DNA from: Planctomycetota bacterium
Lineage (GTDB): Bacteria > Planctomycetota > UBA8108
Assembly: GCA_016928605.1 (NCBI GenBank)
Contig: JAFGKN010000546.1
Span: 1-7,460, forward strand
DNA length: 7,460 nt
Direction: 5' to 3'
The notes below the pieces were generated by a model. That model had not been told where the DNA came from. It was given only the letters and a program-made list of their open reading frames with translations, and did not search any database. Shown piece by piece: positions 1 through 7,460 of this stretch (the first letter of the stretch is position 1; the number at the start of each line of letters is the position of its first letter). A program made the translations under genes and the position numbers.

Positions 1-5
1 GGCCA

Positions 6-25
6 CCCTCCCTTGGCAGGGAGGG
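6..25 (-). terminator. Perfect 7-bp hairpin downstream of the efflux operon
   Basis: CCCTCCC-TTGGCA-GGGAGGG is a perfect stem with a six-base loop, 46 bases past the permease stop. On the minus transcript it is followed by TGGCC, not a U-run, so it could end or protect the mRNA but is not a textbook intrinsic terminator. Confidence 0.4.
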
Positions 26-61
26 ATGAAGTGCGTGCTCCCGTCCTTGGCAGGGAGGGAT
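11..61. repeat. Two direct copies of a 17-base motif
   Basis: CCTTGGCAGGGAGGGAT occurs at 11-27 and 45-61, a 34-base period. In the first copy the motif supplies the loop and one arm of a perfect hairpin; in the second the left arm is altered (CCCGTCC) and the stem is broken by mismatches. The array may continue beyond the left edge. It is either a local duplication or part of a dispersed intergenic repeat; one window cannot decide. Confidence 0.7.
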
Positions 62-71
62 CGCGCACCGC

Positions 72-1354
72 TCACTCGCGCCGGAGCGCCTCGATGGGGT
101 CCATCGCCGCCGCGCGGCTCGCCGGATAGAGACCGAAGATCACGCCCACGGCGGCGGAGATGCCGAAGGAGAGAACGAGGCTGTAGAGCGTGACGATGGT
201 CTTCATGCCGCTCGTCGCCTCGACGACGTAGGGAATCGCGACTCCCAGCGCGATCCCGAAGAAACCGCCGAGAGTGGAGAGGACCACCGTCTCGACGAGG
301 AACTGCGTGACGATGTCGCGCCTCTTGGCTCCCAGCGCGCGGCGGATGCCGATCTCGCGGGTCCGCTCGGTGATGCTGGCGAGCATGATGTTCATGATGC
401 CGATTCCACCCACGAGGAGGGAGATCGCCGCGATGGAGCCGAGGACGATGTTGAAGATCCTCTTGGTTCGCTCTTTCTGCTGGAGGAGCTCGAGGGGGAC
501 CATGACCTCGTAATCCTCCTCGTTGTGATAGCGGGCCAGCGTGTGGCGGAGGCTCTTCGCCGTAGGCGCGACCACTCGCTCCTCGTCGGACTCCAGAGAG
601 ACGATGATCTGATGCAGCTCGACCTTCTCCATGCTGCGAGTGCCGCTCACGACGCGCACGGTCATCTCGCCGAATCGTTTGTTCATAGTGACGAGCGGAA
701 CGTAGACATCCCGGTTGCGATCTTCTCCCTGAGAGCCTCCCGTGCCGGTAGCCGCGCCCGTCTCATCGAGGACTCCGACGACCTTGAAGTAGAACTCGCC
801 GAGGCGGAGCTGCTGGTAGAGAGGGTCCTGGGTGGGAAAGAGCGATCGGGCGACGTGCGCTCCGAGAACGGCGACGGGCCGTATCCTCGTGACATCGTCC
901 GGGACGATGAACCGCCCGCGGCCGCTGGCCAGCTTCACATTGCCCAGCTTGAGATACTCCGGCTCCGTTCCCACGATGCGGACCTCCATCGACTGCCGTC
1001 CGAACCGGCTGTCCTCCGGCACGACGCGCATGGGGACGAGGACTGTCGCGGTGTGGATCGTCTCGCGGATCCGCTCGTAGTCCTTCCAGGTGAGCCCGTA
1101 GGCGACCACATCGGTCTGCTCCGTGTCGCTCCCTGTCTTTCCGGACACCTTGACGCTGCGGAGGATGATGTTGTGGCTGCCCAGCTTCTTGATCTCCTGC
1201 TGTGCCTCGTAGTTCGCGCCCTCGCCGATCGAGAGCATGGAGATCACGGAAGAGACTCCGAAGATGATGCCCAGCGCGGTGAGCACAGAGCGCAGCTTGT
1301 GCAGCGCGAGGCTCCGGACTCCGAGCACTATGATCCGCCGCAGACGGAATGCGA

Positions 1355-1358
<4 letters not shown>
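72..1358 (-). CDS. MacB-type ABC transporter permease (FtsX family)
   Basis: Inner-membrane subunit of the exporter, 428 residues, with the usual four-helix MacB plan. Helix 1 lies at about 24-44 after an amphipathic LGVRSLALHKLRSVL segment. A large periplasmic domain (about 46-300, MacB core-like) follows. The FtsX domain holds helices at about 301-327, 353-378 and 390-412. The cytoplasmic loop ERTREIGIRRALGAKRRDI (331-349) is the conserved coupling region that contacts the ATPase, and the C-terminus YPASRAAAMDPIEALRRE (411-428) is the family's standard ending. No key part is missing. The ATG overlaps the ATPase stop (ATGA), with a modest AAGG (1368-1365) six bases upstream, so the two should be made in step. 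In known MacB systems such permeases work as dimers that couple ATP hydrolysis to periplasmic movement rather than carrying substrate through the membrane; that mechanism is assumed here. Confidence 0.95.
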
Positions 1359-2112
<754 letters not shown>

Positions 2113-2113
<1 letters not shown>

Positions 2114-4242
2114 CAGTCGCCCGCGCTGACGGGTCTTTCGGAAGGTCCCTTCCGCGCCGCGCCCTCGCCGCGGCGGCGGTCCCCCGCCGGCCGGCTCAGG
2201 TCCGCGGCGGGCTCCGCCCTGGTCGCCCCTCCCTGCGGCATCGGCTCGAGGCTGGCCGGGGCTGAGCCGAGCGGCACCTCTCCCCCTCCGCCCGCGGCCG
2301 GGACCTCGGATGCGGTCCCGCCACCGGCAGCAGCAGCAGCAGCAGCAGCAGCAGCGGGAGAAGCGCTCCCCGGGGGAGGCCGCGGCCCGGCCCTCGAGCC
2401 TCCCGGCGGCGCCCCGAACGCGGCGCCCGGCCTCTCGAGTCCCGCTCCGCCCCCCGGCAGCCTCATCCCACCGCCCTCTCCGCGCGGCCTTCTTCCGCGC
2501 GGATCCATGCCTTTCGCTGCCCGTCCCTGCCCTGCTCCGCCCTCTGACCCCGGGAACCCCCCGCCGCCGGGCGCTCCGGAGAAGGCGGGCAACCTCCCTT
2601 CGCCCGCCTCCCGTCCCATCTTCGTTTCCATCATCGCCTCCGGCGGGACGGCGCCCTGTCGCCCTTCGACGACGTCCAGCTCCTCGTCAAACGCCTCCAG
2701 CTTCTCCCAGTCGCTGCCCCCCTGCGGGCTGGGCGCGTTGAGCTGGATCGTCTCTCCCTCCTCGAGCCCGGAGACGATCTCGATGAACGAGTCGTTGTAG
2801 AGGCCTCCCTGCACCTCGCGGGGCAGAAACTCGCTTCCGGTCAGCACGTAGCAGACCTGCTTCTTGTCGATCGTCGTCACCGACTGCACGGGGACGTAGA
2901 CGACGTTCTCCAGCTTGGTGATGACGATCTGGACCTTGGCCGTCATCCCGGGCCGCACGAGAGAGGTATCCTGGCTCTCGTCGATGCTGATCTCGGTCTT
3001 GTAGACCTTCAGGTTGGGATTGAGCCAGCGGTTGACCTGGTCGGGGAGGAGGCCCACCTTCGTCACCCGCCCCCGGAGGTTGAGGTTCGGAAGAGCGTCG
3101 ATGTTGATCAGGGCGGGGAGGCCCTCGCGCACCTGGTCGATCCACGACTCGTGGACCTGCATGTCCACGGCCATCACGGAGACGTTCGGCAGCTCCATGA
3201 GCTGCTGGTTCTCGCGCACCTCCGCTCCCTGCTCGATCACCGTCTCCCGGCCACCGCGGTAGCGCGGCTCCTCGTAGACGACCATGCCGTCCTGGGGAGC
3301 GAAGATCTTCGTCTTCGAGAGCTGGTCATCGAGCTTCTTGAGCCTCTTGTCGGAGAGAAGGTAAGTCTCCCTCTTGGCTTCCCTGTCCGCTTCCACCTTG
3401 GCCATCTCCGCCTCGGCCTTCACCCTGGCGCGCTCGAGCGCCGCCTTCGCCTGGCTCAGGTTCGAGCCGTACGTCTCCCTCTCCTTCTTCGATGTGTAGT
3501 CCGCGTAGACCTTCTGAGCCATCTTGGACTGCTCGAGCTGCACGCGGGCCCGGTTGAGGGCCAGACGGTCCGCCTGCTCGTCCATCCGCGTCACGTAGCC
3601 CTTCGCGGCGAGCTTCTGCGTCCACTCGTACTTGTCCTGGGCGCGCGTCAACTCCTCCTGAGCGATGAGCACGTCGTTCTCGTACTTCATCGTCATCTGC
3701 GCGAACTCTCCCTCCTCGAACTTCCTCTTGTCGAGGTCGGCGAGCGTCACCGATAGCTCAGCCTGCTCGATGTTGCTCGCGTTCTGGCTCTCCTGGATCT
3801 CCACCGACTTCTCGGCCTGCATCATGGCGGCCTTGGCCGTCTCGACGCTGATGCGCTGCTGGTTGACGAGCTGCTCCAGGCTGGATGAGTCGAGCTCGAC
3901 GAGGAGATCGCCCTCGTTGACGTAGGTTCCCTCCGGCACGACGCTCACGATGGTGCTCTGCCCCTCCAGCTCGCAGAAGATCGGCACCGACCGGGAAGCC
4001 CGGATGTTGCCGCGATCCGTGAAGGAGATCACGAGGTCTCCGCGCGTCACCGCGTAGGTCAGCTCGCCGTTGAACACGCCCACGGCGCCGGGGCTGGGCC
4101 AGAGAGCGTAGGCGCCCAGGCCGACGGCGACGATCAGGATCGAGACGCCGGCGGAGACGATCAGTATCGTCGGCAACGGCAGCTTGCGCGCTTTCCTGGC
4201 AGCGGCAGCCGCGGGTTCCACCGGGAGTGAAAGCTGCGTCAT
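2113..4242 (-). CDS. HlyD/MacA-like periplasmic adaptor with a long low-complexity C-terminal tail
   Basis: Adaptor that bridges the inner-membrane transporter and the outer-membrane channel, 709 residues against roughly 370-480 for MacA-type proteins. The ATG at 4242 overlaps the preceding TGA (ATGA), with GGAG (4256-4253) ten bases upstream; an in-frame ATG at 4293 lies deep in the upstream gene and is less likely. Order of parts: basic N-terminus, one membrane helix (24-48), first lipoyl half (about 82-118), long alpha-hairpin (about 120-310), second lipoyl half and beta-barrel (about 310-445) and a membrane-proximal domain to about 510. The hairpin turn LAAKGYVTRMDE (211-222) partly fits the RxxxLxxxxxxS tip motif known to contact TolC: Leu211 and Thr218 fit, Trp207 replaces Arg. 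Residues about 515-709 are Gly/Pro/Ala/Arg-rich and contain ten alanines (630-639). The stop overlaps the ATPase start (TGATG). Confidence 0.9.
2327..2355 (-). repeat. (CTG)9 trinucleotide tract encoding poly-alanine
   Basis: Nine uninterrupted CAG units on the plus strand (2328-2354) are CTG on the coding strand. The adaptor frame reads them as nine GCT codons, followed by GCC, giving Ala630-Ala639. A run of one identical codon stands out because neighbouring alanines use GCC and GCG. Changes in copy number would alter tail length without shifting frame. Confidence 0.9.
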
Positions 4243-6362
4243 GGGATCATGGCTCCGTAGGTGATTTCCTTGAGTTGCCCGTCGTCGCCGCAATCGAGGA
4301 CGCCCATGTCGCGAAGAAGCTCCAGACGGGCGACGGTGTAGTTGATCAGAGATCCGGTCAGGGCATTCTGGGCGTCGATCAGCGACGACTGCGATTCGAG
4401 GACGTCTCGGGTGGTCGCCCGTCCCGCGTCGCGCAGCTCGGAGGTGCTCGCGACTCGCACCTCGGCCAGCTCGACGCTCCTCTTCTGGATAGGATAACTG
4501 ATAAACTCGCGCTGCAAAGTCCTGTAGGCGTCCCGCACCGTCAGCCGGATGCTGTCCTCGAAGAGGGAATTGTCCCGCTTCTCCCTCTCATGGGCGATGA
4601 CGGCGGCGACATACGAGTTTCTCTCGCGCTTGCGGTCCAGCGGCAGGTCGAGGGTGAAACCGACGCCGTACTCGACGTTGTCGGCGTTGAACCGGAGCGG
4701 CTTCTGCTCTCCGCCCTCGCCGCTCGCCAGGCCGGCATCCGCGTTGATGTCGAGCTGCATCCGGAGGGCGTCGGCCTGCACCTCGATCCTGCGCGCCGAG
4801 TCTTCGACCCTGTCGCGGGACGACGCCAGGTCGACGCGCATGGCGAAGGCGGTCTCGATCGCCGTGGGGAGGGGGATGTCGATCGGATCGACCCCCGTCT
4901 CGACAAGGGTGAGCAGCTCCCGCGGGTCGGGGGCGAACGCCTCCCCGATCGCGATGCCGAGCGTGATCTTGAAATCATCGAGGACCGCCTCGTACCGCTG
5001 CACGGCCGCGACGTAGCGGTCCTGCGCCTGAAGCTCCTGCTGCCGGGCCTGGTCGACCTCGAGCTGCGCGAGGCGGCCGGCCATGGCGTTCCACTCCGCG
5101 CGGTCGCGGTTCTGGACGAGGCTCTTCCAGTTGTTGTACTCGTTGGCGACCCGGTCCCGCTCCTGGAGCAGCCGGTAGTACTCGCTGGTGACCCGCACCG
5201 CGAAAGTCTGGCGGAACCGCCGGAAGCTGCGGATCTGGTAGACGAGATTCCTCTCCGCTTGGATCAGCGGCTCCTGGACGATGTCCCTCCCGAAACCGCG
5301 AAGGAGCGGCTGGGTGACAGCCCCCTGGATGATCGTGCGGGCGACCTCGCGGCGGTTGCCGGTGAAGTACTGGAAGAGGTTGTTCAGGATGTTGATCGAG
5401 AGCCGGGCGCCGTCTGCGAGCGCCAGGTTGAAGCCGAAGTTCGAGTTGACGCCGCCGGAGAGCTCTCCGCTGGCGTTGCGATCATAGCTCCCCCCGATGA
5501 CGCCGAAAAAACGCGGCGCGAAGTCCCAGCGGGCCAGCGTCAGAGAGAGAGCGCTCGAGTAGACCGCCTCGCGGTTCGACTGGTAGTCGCGGTTGTTGGC
5601 GAACGCGAGCCGCAGGGCGTCCTCGAGCCGGAGGATGCGCGCATCCTTGAACTGGACGCCGGGGATGGCCGAGGCCGCGGACGCCTGTGCGGGGCCGGAG
5701 GGAGATCCGCCTGCCACCGCCGGAGAGACGGAGCCTTCCTCCTCCGGCGGCGCGAGCGGCTCGTCGGGGGAATCGCCCTCGCCGCCGGGAGCCCCCGCGG
5801 CGGCATCCGCTCCCGCCTGCGCGGGAGGTTCGTCCTGAGCCTCACCCTCGGCCGGCGGAGCTTCCGGGAACGACTCACCCTCCCCGGCGGGAACCTCGAC
5901 ATCGGCATCGCCTCCGGCTTCTGCAGCCTCGTCGAGCGGTTCAGGGGCCAGCTCGTCCTGAGCCGCGCCTTCGGCCGGCGTCTCGGGCAGAGGCTCACCC
6001 TCCCCGGCGGGAACCTCGACATCGGCCTTCGAAGCCTCCTGGAGAGGCACCGGCGGCTCCGGGATCGACGGGCCCGCCTCCTCCGCCGCCTCCTCGGACG
6101 GCGCCGGCGGCACGGGCGGCGGCGCGGTGAAGAAATCCTCCGTCGAACCCGCCTCGCCGACAGCTTCGAGGGTAAGAGGCTCCTGCTCCACACGGAACGA
6201 ACCGAGCGCGAGCATTTCCCCCCCCTGCTCCTCCTTCTGGCGAAGCAGCGAGTAGACCTCCTCGTCGGCCGACTTCCGGTAATACTCCCGGCTGCAGCCG
6301 GGAACCCAGATGCACGCCGCCATCGCGGCGCAGCACGCGAATTGCAGGACTCTTCTTCGCAA
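4239..6362 (-). CDS. TolC-like outer-membrane efflux lipoprotein with a long acidic insert
   Basis: Outer-membrane channel of a tripartite exporter, 707 residues, against roughly 450-500 for usual TolC/OprM proteins. The TTG start with GAGG 8 bases upstream gives a signal peptide (RRR at 2-4, hydrophobic to 20) and a lipobox VPGC with Cys23, so the mature protein is probably lipid-anchored like OprM. Residues 24-79 hold a short SREYYRKSADEEVYSLL segment. Residues about 80-235 are Pro/Ala/Glu-rich and very acidic, with a 40-residue duplication. The channel (OEP) domain follows at about 240-690: RLEDALRLAFANNRDY (245-260), QPLLRGFGRD (351-360), a second half from about 495, LDLPLDRKRERNSY (571-584) and AGRATTRDVLESQSSLIDAQ (646-665), all typical of the family. 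Its TGA overlaps the adaptor's ATG as ATGA, making it first in the operon. The family call is firm; the role of the insert is unknown. Confidence 0.9.
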   Translation of the reverse strand: MRRRVLQFACCAAMAACIWVPGCSREYYRKSADEEVYSLLRQKEEQGGEMLALGSFRVEQEPLTLEAVGEAGSTEDFFTAPPPVPPAPSEEAAEEAGPSIPEPPVPLQEASKADVEVPAGEGEPLPETPAEGAAQDELAPEPLDEAAEAGGDADVEVPAGEGESFPEAPPAEGEAQDEPPAQAGADAAAGAPGGEGDSPDEPLAPPEEEGSVSPAVAGGSPSGPAQASAASAIPGVQFKDARILRLEDALRLAFANNRDYQSNREAVYSSALSLTLARWDFAPRFFGVIGGSYDRNASGELSGGVNSNFGFNLALADGARLSINILNNLFQYFTGNRREVARTIIQGAVTQPLLRGFGRDIVQEPLIQAERNLVYQIRSFRRFRQTFAVRVTSEYYRLLQERDRVANEYNNWKSLVQNRDRAEWNAMAGRLAQLEVDQARQQELQAQDRYVAAVQRYEAVLDDFKITLGIAIGEAFAPDPRELLTLVETGVDPIDIPLPTAIETAFAMRVDLASSRDRVEDSARRIEVQADALRMQLDINADAGLASGEGGEQKPLRFNADNVEYGVGFTLDLPLDRKRERNSYVAAVIAHEREKRDNSLFEDSIRLTVRDAYRTLQREFISYPIQKRSVELAEVRVASTSELRDAGRATTRDVLESQSSLIDAQNALTGSLINYTVARLELLRDMGVLDCGDDGQLKEITYGAMIP
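5784..6023 (-). repeat. Tandem 120-bp (40-codon) duplication in the outer-membrane factor gene
   Basis: Residues 114-153 and 154-193 both begin DVEVPAGEGE and continue with related Pro/Glu-rich sequence containing AQDE. At DNA level a 33-base stretch is identical at 5874-5906 and 5994-6026, exactly 120 bases apart. Flanking matches such as CGTCCTGAG (5831 and 5954) are offset by 123, so a codon has been gained or lost since the duplication. APGGEGDSPDEP (191-202) may be a third, decayed unit. The repeat is in frame and falls in the flexible insert. Confidence 0.85.
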
Positions 6363-6368
6363 GGACCT

Positions 6369-6396
6369 TCCCTCGAGTCAGGGACTCTGTCGACAG
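6369..6396 (-). promoter_or_regulatory. Small inverted repeats in the operon leader next to the ribosome binding site
   Basis: Three short symmetries cluster here. CTGTCGACAG (6387-6396) is a perfect 10-base palindrome. On the transcript GAGTC-CCT-GACTC (6387-6375) can form a 5-bp hairpin, and TCCCT-GACTCG-AGGGA (6384-6369) can form another that pairs part of the Shine-Dalgarno sequence. The last two share bases and cannot form together. A role as operator or translational switch is inference. Confidence 0.25.
6371..6374 (-). promoter_or_regulatory. Ribosome binding site of the outer-membrane factor
   Basis: GAGG lies 8 bases before the TTG at 6362-6360, inside GAGGGAAGG. This spacing supports the TTG start over the internal ATG at 6323, which would leave only nine residues before the lipobox cysteine and remove the arginine cluster of the signal peptide. 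Confidence 0.55.
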
Positions 6397-6432
6397 TGCT
6401 CGTTGGGGGCTCGCCAACCGTTCGGGATCACC

Positions 6433-6468
6433 GGCCTACTTTAGACCACAGCGGAGGCGGTTTTCCTA
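6433..6468 (-). promoter_or_regulatory. Candidate promoter for the efflux operon
   Basis: The only AT-rich island in the 161-base gap lies here. The best sigma-70-like reading is TAGGAA (6468-6463), a 17-base spacer and TCTAAA (6445-6440), giving a leader of about 70 bases before the first start codon. The matches are 3 of 6 and 4 of 6, so this is weak. The palindrome CCTATAGG (6465-6472) overlaps the -35 reading and could be a binding site or chance. No other gap in the four-gene cluster could hold a promoter, which is the main reason to expect one here. Confidence 0.25.
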
Positions 6469-6481
6469 TAGGGGATCCGCG

Positions 6482-6500
6482 GCTGGCCTTTTCGGCTAGC
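6482..6500 (-). terminator. Possible hairpin after the hydrolase gene
   Basis: Seven-base arms (6482-6488 and 6494-6500) enclose a five-base loop 24 bases past the hydrolase stop. On the minus-strand transcript the stem has one A-C mismatch (GCTAGCC / GGCCAGC) and no U-run follows, so it is not a standard intrinsic terminator. On the plus strand the mismatch becomes a G-U pair. It may be a weak or factor-dependent end of transcription, or chance in GC-rich DNA. Confidence 0.25.
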
Positions 6501-6523
6501 GGCGCTGGGTACGCGCGCGAGAG

Positions 6524-7460
6524 CTACTCGCAGATCCAGTCCACCATCCGCTCGAGCGCCGGCGCTGCCGGCTCGAGCGAACGGAGCTTCGCTTCAGCGC
6601 CCGCCGCACGGTAGGCCGCGAGAGCGACGTCGGGCATCTCGCCCGAGCCGAGGATCAGGAGCTCGCCGGGCGCGCAGAGGGCGGCGAAGAAGGGAAGGCC
6701 TCCGTACTTCAGCGCTCCCGGCAGGAAGTTCTCGTCCTGGAAGCTCTCGACGCTCAGGGCGTCCAGGTCCGCCTCGACGACCGTCCGGCCGACCGCATCG
6801 CCCGAGACCGCCCGCGCGAGCAGCGCCCAGACGCCTCCGCTCCGGCTACCCGATCCGACGAGGCGCACCTCCTTCGCGCCGGGGAGAGACCTGGCGAAGG
6901 CGATCGCGGTGAGGACATCGTGGACGCGCTGCGCGATGAGCGTCCGGTTGTAGCCGTACGTGTAGCCGACGTAGGAGCCGTGGCGCTGCGCGTCGACCGG
7001 CAGCAGCTCCGCCGCCGCGGCCGCCGGAAGATCGCCGCTCGCGGCCGCGCGCACCTTCTCTCTCCTCGCGGCGAGAGACTCGCCCGTGAGGAAGACGTCC
7101 GGAGCGAGGATCGCGACGCCTCGCCGCAGGCAGGCGCGCACTTCGAGCCGCCAGTCGCCCTCCGGCCCGGCGAGGCCGGCCTTCCCGCCGTCGAGGACCG
7201 CGACGGCGACCACCCCCTTGTAGTTGTGCGGCGTGAGGAGCACGGCGGGCACCTGCTCGCCCGTCCCCCGGCGGGCCAGGCCGAGCTTGTCCATCCGCGC
7301 TCCGCGGATGGGAGAGGCGGCGCGGTGGAACGCGACGACATCGATGGACGAGGGCAGCGACGTGTGAAGGATCGACTCGAGCGCGCCGCCGATCACCCTG
7401 CGGAACTCCGCGAGCGACGAGGCGTCCACCTCCGCCAGCTCCGCGAGCTGCGACTCGGAC
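6524..7460 (-). CDS. Alpha/beta-hydrolase-like protein (acetyl xylan esterase/dienelactone hydrolase type), 5'-truncated
   Basis: This is the C-terminal part of a gene that enters from the right edge. The frame stays open to 7460, so the GTG at 7429-7427 is probably not the real start; residues are numbered from it for convenience. The fold is suggested by PAVLLTPHNYKG (61-72), a strand-rich RRGVAILAPDVFLTGES segment (102-118), YTYGYNRTLIAQRVHDVLTAIAFAR (156-180) and a nucleophile-elbow-like VGSGSRSGGVWALLA (191-205). These resemble large hydrolases annotated as acetyl xylan esterase in planctomycetes. Such enzymes would deacetylate polysaccharides, but activity is doubtful here: aligning on GGVWALLA puts Arg196 where the Ser of GxSxG should be, and there is no His after residue 170. 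It ends in TAG, 161 bases before the efflux operon and on the same strand, with no overlap, so joint function is not implied. The gene is clearly real and the fold likely; the substrate is unknown. Confidence 0.75.
   Translation of the reverse strand, partial: SESQLAELAEVDASSLAEFRRVIGGALESILHTSLPSSIDVVAFHRAASPIRGARMDKLGLARRGTGEQVPAVLLTPHNYKGVVAVAVLDGGKAGLAGPEGDWRLEVRACLRRGVAILAPDVFLTGESLAARREKVRAAASGDLPAAAAAELLPVDAQRHGSYVGYTYGYNRTLIAQRVHDVLTAIAFARSLPGAKEVRLVGSGSRSGGVWALLARAVSGDAVGRTVVEADLDALSVESFQDENFLPGALKYGGLPFFAALCAPGELLILGSGEMPDVALAAYRAAGAEAKLRSLEPAAPALERMVDWICE

Noticed and set aside
11..61. The repeated 17-base motif as a CRISPR remnant
   Set aside because: There are only two copies, repeat and spacer are about 17 bases each, and no cas gene is near.
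2310..2741. A plus-strand frame containing a poly-glutamine run
   Set aside because: The glutamines are the CAG reading of the microsatellite. The minus strand encodes the adaptor tail in continuous frame with a recognised protein.
4243..4293. A 17-residue N-terminal extension of the adaptor from the ATG at 4293
   Set aside because: It would overlap 55 bases of the upstream gene and add charged residues before the membrane helix; the ATG at 4242 has GGAG at 10 bases and the ATGA junction.
5770..5790. A third full copy of the 40-residue repeat
   Set aside because: Only a short APGGEGDSPDEP-like match remains, which could be chance within sequence of such biased composition.
4227..6614. A 795-codon open frame on the plus strand, the longest in the window, opposite the outer-membrane factor gene
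   Set aside because: It is Leu/Arg/Asp/Val-rich with no recognisable domain and mirrors a gene with clear TolC motifs. Long antisense frames are expected opposite GC-rich genes.

Overview
The window is GC-rich bacterial DNA, and every gene I can support lies on the minus strand, so the biology reads from right to left. The features point to a diderm bacterium, most likely a planctomycete or a relative. Three things suggest this: an outer-membrane factor with a lipobox followed by a CSREYYRKSADEEVY-type segment, a separate ATPase and permease of the MacB type, and an acetyl-xylan-esterase-like alpha/beta hydrolase with a YTYGYNR motif. This placement comes from remembered family resemblance and was not searched.

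Layout along the direction of transcription. (1) 7460-6524: the 3' part of an alpha/beta-hydrolase-like gene whose start lies outside the window. (2) 6523-6363: a 161-base intergenic stretch with a weak hairpin after the hydrolase, an AT-rich island that could hold a promoter, and small inverted repeats next to the ribosome binding site of the next gene. (3) 6362-72: four genes joined by overlapping stop/start codons (ATGA, TGATG, ATGA), encoding in order a TolC-like outer-membrane lipoprotein, an HlyD/MacA-like periplasmic adaptor, a MacB/LolD-like ATPase and a MacB-type permease. (4) 71-1: a duplicated motif whose first copy is a perfect 7-bp hairpin, just past the last stop codon.

Together the four genes would make one complete tripartite ABC exporter. 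ATPase dimers drive a pair of four-helix permeases, whose periplasmic domains pass substrate or force to the adaptor ring and then to the outer-membrane channel. The substrate cannot be read from the sequence.

The core domains are ordinary, but the two periplasmic partners carry large low-complexity additions. The outer-membrane factor has about 155 residues of very acidic Pro/Ala/Glu sequence between its lipid anchor and the channel domain, including a 40-residue tandem duplication. The adaptor has about 195 extra C-terminal residues rich in Gly, Pro, Ala and Arg, including ten alanines encoded over a nine-copy trinucleotide repeat. The hydrolase fragment appears to lack both the nucleophilic serine and a C-terminal histidine. 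I see no RNA gene, mobile element or CRISPR array. The most unusual material is the paired low-complexity extensions and the apparently degenerate hydrolase, not a wholly new system.
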